From Cellulosimicrobium cellulans (lineage in GTDB: Bacteria > Actinomycetota > Actinomycetes > Actinomycetales > Cellulomonadaceae): 64,000 nucleotides of DNA. The position numbers and the translations under genes were made by a program. The DNA is taken from assembly GCF_016907755.1 (NCBI RefSeq), contig NZ_JAFBCN010000001.1, positions 62,001-126,000 on the forward strand, read 5' to 3'. The notes beneath the pieces are model-generated. The model had not been told where the DNA came from and ran no database searches. It worked only from the letters and a program-made list of their open reading frames with translations. Below are positions 15,501-23,572 of this stretch, piece after piece; the first letter of the stretch is position 1, and each line of letters starts with the position of its first letter.

Positions 15501-17088
15501 TGCCGTCCGGACCGAACTCGAAGTCCATGACGTTGTCCCAGATGGGCTGTGCGGCGCTCGTGAGGTGCGCGTTCGGCAGGAAGTCCTCCACGGCCGTCAC
15601 CACGCCGGCGCTGCTCAGCTCGTCGAGCGTGAACGCGGCGACGTAGTCCTGGGAGAACTCCGCCATGAACGGCTTGCCGTCCCAGTACGCGGGGAACTTG
15701 CCCGGTGCGTCCGCGTAGTCGGCCGAGCGGAAGATCGGGCCGCCCATGGGGGCCTGGCCGCCGCCGCCCCACTCGGTCAGCGGGTCGAGCAGCTCGGGCT
15801 GGTCGCCGGGGTTGTCCCCGTAGTAGACCTGCGGCGCGGTCGCGGGCGGCAGGACGTCCAGGCCGGTGTTCCACGTCGAGTTGTTCTCGGCGCCGGCCTC
15901 GCAGTCGAAGAACTCGCCCGGCGTCGACGTCGCGTAGTCCCACTCGTTGTAGTTCGCGTTGGGACCGTGGCAGTACGGCCAGCCGCCGTTCATCGGCTCG
16001 GTCGTCAGGTTCCACTCGACGTAGCCCATGGGGCCACGGTCGGGGTTCGCGGTGGCTGCGTCGGGGCCGTAGTCGCCCCACACCAGCGCGCCGGACTGAG
16101 CGTCGTAGTCGATGCGGAACGGGTTGCGCAGGCCCATGACGTACGTCTCGTCGCGCACGAGGTCGCGGACGTCGTCGTACTGCGGGTCGTCGAAAAGGTT
16201 GCCCTCGGGGATCGTGTACGTGCTCCCCGGGCCCACCTCGGTGTCTGCGGCGAGGTCCTCGATCGGGTTGATCCGCAGGATCTTGCCGCGCAGGTCGTTG
16301 GTGCTGCCGGCGCCGCGGCGGTCGTCGAAGCCGGGGTTCATGCCGGGAGCGTTGTTGTTCGGCGCATACCCCGCCGCACCCGGCGCGCTCGCCGGCGTGT
16401 TGTCACCGGTGGAGAGGAACAGGTTCCCGTCCTCGTCCCACGCGATGTCCGCACCGACGTGGCAGCACTGCCCGCGCTGCGCGTCGACCTTGATGATCTC
16501 GCGCTCGGTGGACAGGTCGATCGCGGCGGTCGCCGGGTCCCAGGTGAACCGCGACAGGACGTTGTAGCCCAGCCACTGGTCCCAGTAGGAGTCGTCCGCG
16601 CCGGCCGGCAGGGAGTTCGGCGCGCTGCCGCTCGGCGTCGTCTCCGGGTAGTCGACCCCGGACGGCGACGTGCCCGACATCACCCGGGGCGCGTACACCA
16701 TGTAGACGAAGTGGTTCTCCTCGAAGCCCGGGTCCAGGGAGATCCCCTGGAGGCCGTCCTCCGAGTTCTTGTAGACGTCGAGCTGCGCGATCTGGCTCGT
16801 CAGACCCGTCGTCGGGTCCGTGAGTCGCACGACGCCGTCACGGGCCGTGTGCAGGACGCGCGAGTCGGGCAGGACGGCGAGGTCGATCGGCTCGCCCGTG
16901 TCCTTGCTGAGCAGCACCTTCTCGTAGTTGTTCCAGTCGAGCGCTGCTGCGGCGGCGGTGTCGCCGCCTTCCTCGTGCCCGGGGTGGGCATAGGCGCCGC
17001 TGACCGTCAGCGGTACCAGCACCGCGGCTGAGACCGCCGCAGCGACGTATCGGGACCACCTGCGGTGGCCTGGGGAAAATCTGTGCAC
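12529..17088 (-). CDS. Secreted PQQ-type sugar dehydrogenase / PKD / CBM6-like / double TIM-barrel fusion
   Basis: 1519-residue exported protein. Signal peptide residues 1-34 (cleavage after AYA). A six-bladed GSDH beta-propeller lies at about 45-555 (DLAVLPDSRVLHTARDG; GNLFLSTGDNTP; NDLRGKILRINP; YVMGLRNPFRIDYD; GPDGNLYVLEYGDGFF). A PKD domain follows at about 557-645 (YEWDFDGDGQTD), an immunoglobulin-like region at about 645-760, and a CBM6-like module at about 765-890 (EAEGIEVVVDETADAGGYV). Two sugar-isomerase-type TIM barrels lie at about 890-1150 and 1160-1425, each with EPFG.NYSGL, GHNHD..EF, AGVDVPAL, ELLHIKDA and VMEYD, so the metal-site residues appear intact. A beta-sandwich-like C-terminal domain ends the protein. 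GTG 17088 follows GAGGAGG at 5-nt spacing. Inference: oxidation of a polymer-derived sugar coupled to isomerisation or cleavage outside the cell. Confidence 0.85.
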   Translation of the reverse strand: MHRFSPGHRRWSRYVAAAVSAAVLVPLTVSGAYAHPGHEEGGDTAAAAALDWNNYEKVLLSKDTGEPIDLAVLPDSRVLHTARDGVVRLTDPTTGLTSQIAQLDVYKNSEDGLQGISLDPGFEENHFVYMVYAPRVMSGTSPSGVDYPETTPSGSAPNSLPAGADDSYWDQWLGYNVLSRFTWDPATAAIDLSTEREIIKVDAQRGQCCHVGADIAWDEDGNLFLSTGDNTPASAPGAAGYAPNNNAPGMNPGFDDRRGAGSTNDLRGKILRINPIEDLAADTEVGPGSTYTIPEGNLFDDPQYDDVRDLVRDETYVMGLRNPFRIDYDAQSGALVWGDYGPDAATANPDRGPMGYVEWNLTTEPMNGGWPYCHGPNANYNEWDYATSTPGEFFDCEAGAENNSTWNTGLDVLPPATAPQVYYGDNPGDQPELLDPLTEWGGGGQAPMGGPIFRSADYADAPGKFPAYWDGKPFMAEFSQDYVAAFTLDELSSAGVVTAVEDFLPNAHLTSAAQPIWDNVMDFEFGPDGNLYVLEYGDGFFRQNPDAGLYRVSYSEGNQHPQASFTASAISSSEAPLEVTFDASRSSDPEGAELTYEWDFDGDGQTDATGVRVTHEYTELGQFNVILRVTDPEGLFTLSTKQITVGNTAPEISVDVADGAIFNWGDKIDLGVSVHDAEDGDQVTCTDVKFTFGLGHNTHAHPEVTGSAAATADGCGITIQTNADAVEHGEGEKIFGTLVVTYKDKAQGDVPATTGELTRIFKPEEQQAEWYDEAEGIEVVVDETADAGGYVTSLDAGDSFAYEPVAFEHAPSGDAINRVTVLGRGEGTVTLGWEGADGTADESLAELRFASEGWTDVTRTLTSVPEGSGKVVVTSTGGVDVDNVFFGKSVIIPAEQVSIQMFSLIPWVGADGQEAVLQRLGEIGLQNIEPFGGNYSGLTGQEFHDMAEAAGLKAPSSHYNVGEGDFDQTLEYVGAVGQQYVGSGGFPAPGIGTYENTLATAEAMNRLGERAVAAGFEKFFGHNHDSEFRTKYVHDGVEMSAWEILVAETNPEYVTFEVDVAWAAHAGVDVPALLAQYGDRIELLHIKDAVNLNAGGRPTFTNLGDGDVPLQEILAAAKEAGVVYYVMEYDMAADGESFATTGFEYLTGEAAGGSEEPTEPVTIPVEKVSMQLFSLSSWSRQIGWEGVYDRLGEIGFENVEPFGSNYSGLTAEQARAQFDAAGLRVPSSHYTVNEGTFDATLAYVKTMGQEYVGSGGFPAPGIGGGLENVLATAEAMDRLGERSVANGTGKLFGHNHDQEFNTQYEYNGVLTSAWEILVAETNPEFVAFELDTAWAANAGVDVPALIDEHADRIELLHIKDATNLNQGGRPTFTNLGEGDMPLQEILRAGLDADVAYFVMEYDGSPANDVFSVEGFEYLTGLEAGADTPEVDVTVEPRCLAGKVYVAVRALNADDSALDVAIETPFGSKTFADVAPGKNAYQSFSTRATEIEAGEVTVTVTDADGGTETVTAEYAARSCG
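12830..14420 (-). repeat. Intragenic tandem duplication of the TIM-barrel module
   Basis: The two barrel-coding segments are direct repeats with an 816-nt register. ACCGAGGTTGGTGAACGTCG starts at 12961 and again at 13777. CATCGCCTCGGCCGTGGCC starts at 13261 and again at 14077. Protein identity between copies looks like roughly two thirds by eye, and stretches of DNA are identical. Confidence 0.85.
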
Positions 17089-17467
17089 AACGTCCTCCTC
17101 GACGCACTGGGGGAAGCAAGCAGCCCTGCACCGTGAGGGCGGGGCACAGGGTCTCTGGCCGCGCTCCTCCGTGGCTCGCGCCGGTCGACGCATGCGAGCA
17201 CTCGACGCTGAGGCTGCACGTGCGACCGACCGGGGATGCCCGAGTCGGCCGACGAAACCCGACCGTACCTTCGGGATCTACTTTTGTCGATGTTTAGTCG
17301 AAAGATGCATGTCGTGGATCTTTGTTATGCGCGCTTGCTATGCACAAGTGGAGTCGTGCGCTGGCCAGTCGCTCGGCAGTCCGGGTTCGGGCTGGCGACG
17401 CTCCTCGGGACCCTCGCGTCCTGACGCGCGCCGCTCGTCCGGTCCGGGGCGTTGCTACGGTCGCGGT
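17089..17467. other. 379-nt intergenic region with AT-rich regulatory island
   Basis: No gene is supported here. The part at about 17240-17365 is clearly more AT-rich than its surroundings and probably holds the promoter and operator of the minus-strand dehydrogenase fusion. The short open frame at 17236-17424 has no coding character. The far end (17440-17467) carries the hutG promoter. Confidence 0.6.
17282..17301. promoter_or_regulatory. Direct-repeat operator candidate for the sugar dehydrogenase fusion
   Basis: TTTTGTCGA (17282-17290) and TTTAGTCGA (17293-17301) repeat at 11 nt, about one helical turn, in the AT-rich island about 195 nt upstream of the GTG start. The second half-site continues into TCGAAAG, making a loose inverted repeat with the first. 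No regulator gene is adjacent. Confidence 0.4.
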
Positions 17468-18547
17468 GTGAGCAGCGCCGCGCAGCCCCTGTCCCACGAC
17501 CCGTCCTGGCCCCGGGCGGGCGACTGGCCCCCGCCCGGCGGGGACGCCCACGTCGACGTCGCGATCCTCGGCGTCCCGGCCTGGCGCACGTCGCTCTCCC
17601 CCACCGGCGCGCACGCGACGCCCGCCGCCGTGCGCGACGCGCTGCGCCGGTTCAGCCCCGCCCTCGCTCCCGACCGTCCCCTGCCCGACGGCGGGCCCTC
17701 CGCCCGCGTGCGGCCCGCCGCTACGACCGGGCCGGACGCGACCGGGGCTGCCGGGACCGGGGCGGACACGACCGGGGCCGCCGCGACCGGGCGAGGGGCG
17801 GCGTCGGGCCGGGCCCGGCCCGACGACCTCGCGGACCTCGCGTTCGCGGACCTCGGCGACATCGACGAGCCGGACGGCGCGGAGGGCGAGACACGGACGC
17901 GCACGGCGGTCAGCGCCGCCCTGGAGCGCGCGCGCCTGCTCGTCGCGCTCGGCGGCGACAACTCCGTGACCGTCGCGACGGCGCTCGGCGCGTGGGGTGA
18001 CGACCTCGCCACCGCGGGACTCGTCACCCTCGACGCCCACCACGACCTGCGTGACGGTGTCTCGAACGGGTCGCCCGTGCGGCGGCTGGTCGAGGCAGGG
18101 CTCGACCCGGCGCGGGTCGTGCAGGTCGGGATCGCGGACTTCGCGAACTCCGCCGAGTACGCGCGCCGGGCGGTCGAGCTCGGGATCACCGTCGTGCACG
18201 TCGACGAGCTGCGCCGGCGCGGCCCGGAGGACGTGATGCGGGCAGCGCTCGAGATCGCCGGTTCCGCGGGCGGGCCGGTGCACCTCGACGTCGACGTCGA
18301 CGTGTGCGACCGGTCCGTCGCCCCCGGGTGCCCGGCGAGCGTCCCCGGCGGCATCGCGGCGTGGGAGCTCCGCGCCCTGGTCCGCGCGGCGGCCCGTGAC
18401 GACCGCGTGCGGTCCGCCGACGTCGTCGAGGTCGACGCCACCGCCGACGCCCCGGACGGCCGCACCGTCCGCCTCGCCGCCCTCTGCGTCCTGGAGCTCG
18501 CCGCCGGCCTCGCCCTCCGCGAGGTAGAGCGTCCGGTCGCGACGTAG
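17468..18547 (+). CDS. hutG: Formimidoylglutamase (arginase/ureohydrolase fold)
   Basis: Last step of histidine breakdown: N-formimino-L-glutamate to L-glutamate plus formamide. The 359 residues carry the ureohydrolase Mn-binding motifs: GGDNSVT (about residues 161-167), DAHHDLRDGVSNGSP (about 190-204) and DVDVDVCDRSVAPGCPASVPGG (about 275-295). A low-complexity Gly/Ala/Thr stretch near residues 80-120 (GPDATGAAGTGADTTGA) is not in the family core and looks like repeat expansion within a surface loop. TACGGT lies 6 nt before GTG 17468 (leaderless). It converges on the hutHUI operon, so the pathway is complete across two transcripts. Confidence 0.85.
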   Translation: MSSAAQPLSHDPSWPRAGDWPPPGGDAHVDVAILGVPAWRTSLSPTGAHATPAAVRDALRRFSPALAPDRPLPDGGPSARVRPAATTGPDATGAAGTGADTTGAAATGRGAASGRARPDDLADLAFADLGDIDEPDGAEGETRTRTAVSAALERARLLVALGGDNSVTVATALGAWGDDLATAGLVTLDAHHDLRDGVSNGSPVRRLVEAGLDPARVVQVGIADFANSAEYARRAVELGITVVHVDELRRRGPEDVMRAALEIAGSAGGPVHLDVDVDVCDRSVAPGCPASVPGGIAAWELRALVRAAARDDRVRSADVVEVDATADAPDGRTVRLAALCVLELAAGLALREVERPVAT

Positions 18548-18582
18548 AACGCGGCGGGCTCTATCTCGCGACCGGACGCTCT
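18526..18582. terminator. Perfect 17-bp hairpin between hutG and hutI
   Basis: AGAGCGTCCGGTCGCGA (18526-18542) and TCGCGACCGGACGCTCT (18566-18582) are exact complements around a 23-nt loop. The left arm overlaps the last codons of hutG, and the right arm ends at the hutI stop codon. It is probably a bidirectional terminator. It shares GAGGTAGAG with the palindrome after the IclR gene. Confidence 0.75.
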
Positions 18583-19983
18583 ATCTCGGCGGGAGGCCGA
18601 CGCCGTTCCGCCAGACCGCCGCGACGAGCGGGACGCCCGGGCGGTAGGCGAGGTGGACGCGGCTCGGGGCGTCGAGCAGCACGACGTCGGCCCGCGCGCC
18701 GGGGGCGAGGTGCCCGACGTCGTCGCGACGCAGCGCGAGGGCGCCGCCCGCGGTCGCGGACCAGACGGCCTCGGCGACCGTCATGCGCATCTCGCGGACC
18801 GCGAGCGCGACGCACAGCGCCATCGACGACGTGTAGCTCGACCCGGGGTTGCAGTCGCTCGCGAGCGCGACGACGGCGCCCGCGTCGAGGAGGCGCTGCG
18901 CGTCGGGGTAGGGCTGGCGCGTGGAGAACTCGACCCCCGGGAGCAGGGTCGCCACGGTCCCGGCGACCGCTCCCGACTCCGCCCCGCTCCTGGGCGCCGG
19001 GGCCGCGGCGGCCCCCGACCACGAGCCCGCGAGCGCCACGACGTCGTCGTCGGCGAGGTAGGTGCAGTGGTCCACCGCGGCGGCGCCGAGCCCGACGGCG
19101 AGGCGCACCCCCTCCCCCGGCCCGAGCTGGTTGGCGTGCACGCGCACGCCGAGGCCCGCCGCGGCCCCGGCCTCCAGGACGCGGTGCGACTGGTCGGGCG
19201 TGAACGCGCCGGTCTCGCAGAACACGTCGACCCACCGCGCGTGGGGCGCGCACGCGGCGAGCATCTCGCCGCACACCAGGTCGACGTAGGCGTCGGCCCG
19301 GCCCGCGTACTCCACCGGCACGACGTGCGCCCCGAGGAACGTCACCTCCGGGGTGACCTCGCGCGCGAGCCGCACGGCGCGCGCCTCGTCCGCGACCGTG
19401 AGCCCGTATCCGCTCTTCACCTCGACCGTGGTCGTACCCTGCCGGGCCGCCTCGTCGAGGTGCCGCGCAAGGCCCGCGCGGAGGACGTCGTCGGACGCCG
19501 CGCGCGTCGCCGCGACGGTCGACCGGATGCCTCCCGCCTCGTACGGGCGCCCGTCCATGCGCGCCTCGAACTCGGCGGCACGGTCGCCCGCGAACACGAG
19601 GTGCGTGTGCGAGTCGACGAAACCCGGGAGCACGGCACGCCCGCCCGCGTCGACGGTGACGTCGGGCTCGCGCCCGCCCAGCGCGTGCCCGACGGCGTCC
19701 CGCGCCTCCCGGGCCGGCCCTGCCCAGGCGACCCGGCCGCCGTCGAGCAGCACGACCGCGTCCGTCACGAGGCCGGTCGGGTCGCCGTCACGCGTCCCCG
19801 GCCCGCCGGGTACGTTGGTCGTCAGCTCCCCGATCCCGACGAGGAGCGTCGACCCACCGGTCGAACCCGGGGTTTCCGGCCACCGTGCGGCTGCCGAACC
19901 CGGGGTTGCGGGCCACCAGGGCGGTGAACTGACCGGTAACCCCGGGTTCGGCAGCGGGGGGTGACCCGTCGGCCGACGCTCCA

Positions 19984-19984
<1 letters not shown>
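18581..19984 (-). CDS. hutI: Imidazolonepropionase
   Basis: Third enzyme of histidine degradation: hydrolyses imidazolonepropionate to N-formimino-L-glutamate. It is an amidohydrolase-fold metalloenzyme of 467 residues. Metal and substrate motifs include [19 protein letters not shown] (about 114-132), [16 protein letters not shown], the metal-ligand His in RVHANQLG and the Asp in [14 protein letters not shown] 19984 overlaps the hutU stop (TGATG), so translation is coupled. The first 45 residues are abnormal: they are encoded by a dispersed palindromic repeat (19859-19953), rich in Pro/Gly, before the normal HutI start near [10 protein letters not shown]. Either the enzyme carries a junk extension or translation begins at a non-obvious codon. 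Confidence 0.88.
19859..19953. repeat. Family B palindromic repeat inside the 5' end of hutI
   Basis: It holds three copies of GAACCCGGGGTT or its complement (at about 19863, 19897 and 19938), with CCGGCCACC/GGGCCACC flanks that pair with GGTGAACTGACCGGT. The same unit occurs at 62870-62929. The element falls between the overlapping hutU stop/hutI ATG and the conserved HutI core. Confidence 0.75.
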
Positions 19985-21657
<1,673 letters not shown>

Positions 21658-21694
21658 GGTCGTCTCGCTCCTTCGGGGTCGGGCGGGCGGGAGG

Positions 21695-23401
21695 TCAGGC
21701 CAGGTACCCGACGGCGCCGCTCGCCGCCGCGGCCACGGCACCGGTGGTGACGAGGTGGGTCACGGCCTCGATGTCGGGCGACAGGTAGCGGTCCGGGCCG
21801 GGACCGTCGACGACGGTACGCACGAGGTCCCGCACGGCCCCGGTCCCCCGCGCCGGCGCGAGCGACCGCTCCGGGCTGTCAGCGGATCGTCGCGGCATGG
21901 CGCGACCTCGTGCTGACAGCTCTGGGCCTGACACGTCGGCGGTGCAGCGGAGGTCGAGGGCGCGCGTGGCCGTGAGGAGCTCGATCGCGAGGACGCGCGC
22001 GAGGCCGTCGACGGCGCGGCGGAGCTTGCGCGCCCCGGCCCAGCCCATCGAGACGTGGTCCTCCTGCATGGCCGACGACGGGATCGAGTCGACGCTCGAC
22101 GGCACCGCGAGCCGCTTGAGCTCCGAGACGATCCCCGCCGCGGTGTACTGGGCGATCATGAGTCCGGAGTCGACGCCGGGGTCGTCGGCGAGGAACGGCG
22201 GCAGGCCCTCGTTGCGGGCCTTGTCGAGGAACCGGTCGGTGCGGCGCTCGCTCATGCTCGCGACGTCGGCCGCGACGATGGCGAGGAAGTCGAGCACGTA
22301 CGCGACCGGGGCGCCGTGGAAGTTCCCGTTCGACTCGACGCGGCCGTCCACCGTGACGACCGGGTTGTCGATCGCCGCCGCGAGCTCCCGGCGCGCGACG
22401 GCGGCCGCGTGGTCGAGCGTGTCGCGCGCGGCGCCGTGCACCTGCGGCGCGCACCGCAGCGAGTACGCGTCCTGCACGCGCGTGCACTCGGGTCGCCCCT
22501 CGGCGTCGAGCGTGCGGTGGCTCGCCACGACGGGCGAGCCGTCGAGCAGGGCGCGCAGGTTCGCGGCCGACGCCGCCTGGCCGGGGTGCGGGCGCAGAGC
22601 GATGAGGTCCGCCGCGAACGGCGCGTCCGAGCCGAGCAGCGCCTCGACGCTCGCCGCCGCCGCGACGTCGGCCGTCGTGAGCAGGGACCGCAGGTCGTGC
22701 AGCGCGAGCGCGAGCATGCCGAGCATGCCGTCGGTGCCGTTGATGAGCGCGAGGCCCTCCTTCTCGCGCAGGGCGAGCGGGGAGATCCCGGCGGCGGCGA
22801 GCGCGTCGGCGGCCGGCGCGAGGGCACCCGTCGCGTCCCGGACCTCGCCCTCGCCGAGCGCGGCGAGCGCCACGTGCGCGAGCGGCGCGAGGTCGCCCGA
22901 GCAGCCGAGCGACCCGAACTCCCGCACCACCGGGGTGATCCCGGCGTCGAGCATCGCGGCGTACGTCTGCGCGACGACGGGGCGCGCCCCGGTCCGCCCG
23001 GTCGCCAGGGTCGCGAGCCGCAGGAGCTGGAGCGCCCGCACGACCTCGCGCTCGACCTCCGGGCCCGACCCCGCCGCGTGCGACCGCACGAGGCTGAGCT
23101 GGAGCTGCGCGCGCCGCTCGACCGGGATGTGCCGCCGGGCGAGCGCGCCGAACCCGGTCGAGACGCCGTAGTGCGGGCGGTCGTCGTCCGCGAGCTCCTC
23201 GACGACGGCCCGGCTCGCGGCCATCGCCTCGACCGCGGCGTCGGCGAGCCGCACGCGCGCGCCGTGCCGCGCGACGTCGACCACGTCGTCGATCGTCAGC
23301 GGACCGTCGCCCACCACGACCACGCGCGCGGCGCGGGCCGGGTCCGTGGCGAGGGCCGCCGTCGCGCCGGGGACGGCCGGGGAGTGCGTCGTCGCTGTCA
23401 T
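21695..23401 (-). CDS. hutH: Histidine ammonia-lyase with an inserted palindrome
   Basis: First step of histidine degradation: deaminates L-histidine to trans-urocanate. The 568 residues include [11 protein letters not shown] (about 78-88), the MIO-forming segment [16 protein letters not shown] (about 146-161) and [21 protein letters not shown] and [10 protein letters not shown]. The MIO triad reads Cys-Ser-Gly rather than Ala-Ser-Gly, a variant I recall in other actinobacterial HutH proteins. Near residue 500, the stretch [18 protein letters not shown] is encoded by an inverted repeat (21875-21920) that looks inserted, since it breaks normal C-terminal sequence. Start ATG 23401; an in-frame GTG at 23416 is possible. 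First gene of hutHUI. Confidence 0.92.
   Translation of the reverse strand: MTATTHSPAVPGATAALATDPARAARVVVVGDGPLTIDDVVDVARHGARVRLADAAVEAMAASRAVVEELADDDRPHYGVSTGFGALARRHIPVERRAQLQLSLVRSHAAGSGPEVEREVVRALQLLRLATLATGRTGARPVVAQTYAAMLDAGITPVVREFGSLGCSGDLAPLAHVALAALGEGEVRDATGALAPAADALAAAGISPLALREKEGLALINGTDGMLGMLALALHDLRSLLTTADVAAAASVEALLGSDAPFAADLIALRPHPGQAASAANLRALLDGSPVVASHRTLDAEGRPECTRVQDAYSLRCAPQVHGAARDTLDHAAAVARRELAAAIDNPVVTVDGRVESNGNFHGAPVAYVLDFLAIVAADVASMSERRTDRFLDKARNEGLPPFLADDPGVDSGLMIAQYTAAGIVSELKRLAVPSSVDSIPSSAMQEDHVSMGWAGARKLRRAVDGLARVLAIELLTATRALDLRCTADVSGPELSARGRAMPRRSADSPERSLAPARGTGAVRDLVRTVVDGPGPDRYLSPDIEAVTHLVTTGAVAAAASGAVGYLA
21875..21920. repeat. Palindrome inside hutH
   Basis: GCTGTCAGC (21875-21883) and GCTGACAGC (21912-21920) form a perfect 9-bp stem. 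Inside it CGTCGCG pairs with CGCGAC around GCATGG. It is read in frame as about 15 residues of HutH that do not match the family. Confidence 0.65.
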
Positions 23402-23512
23402 GCCCCCAGGACACACCGCCGCGCGTCGTGCGGGCAGGCCGCCGACCGAGGTTCAGTCTGGTATCCCAGACTCGCGCTCCAGCGGTGCCGACCGACCCCG
23501 ACCCTGCTCCGG

Positions 23513-23571
23513 GCCGAGAACGAGGTTGCTGTCGTTATCGGGCTGATAACGACAGCACCCTCGTGTTCGGC
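23513..23571. repeat. Family A palindromic repeat, copy 1
   Basis: The left arm begins GCCGAGAACGAGGTTGCTGT and the right arm ends CACCCTCGTGTTCGGC. The 27-nt arms pair at about 25 positions around GGCT, with GATAACGACAGC complementing GCTGTCGTTATC. It ends two bases before the stop codon of the UvrA-like gene. Related copies lie at 36744, 39432, 41756 and 61883. Confidence 0.8.
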
Positions 23572-23572
23572 G

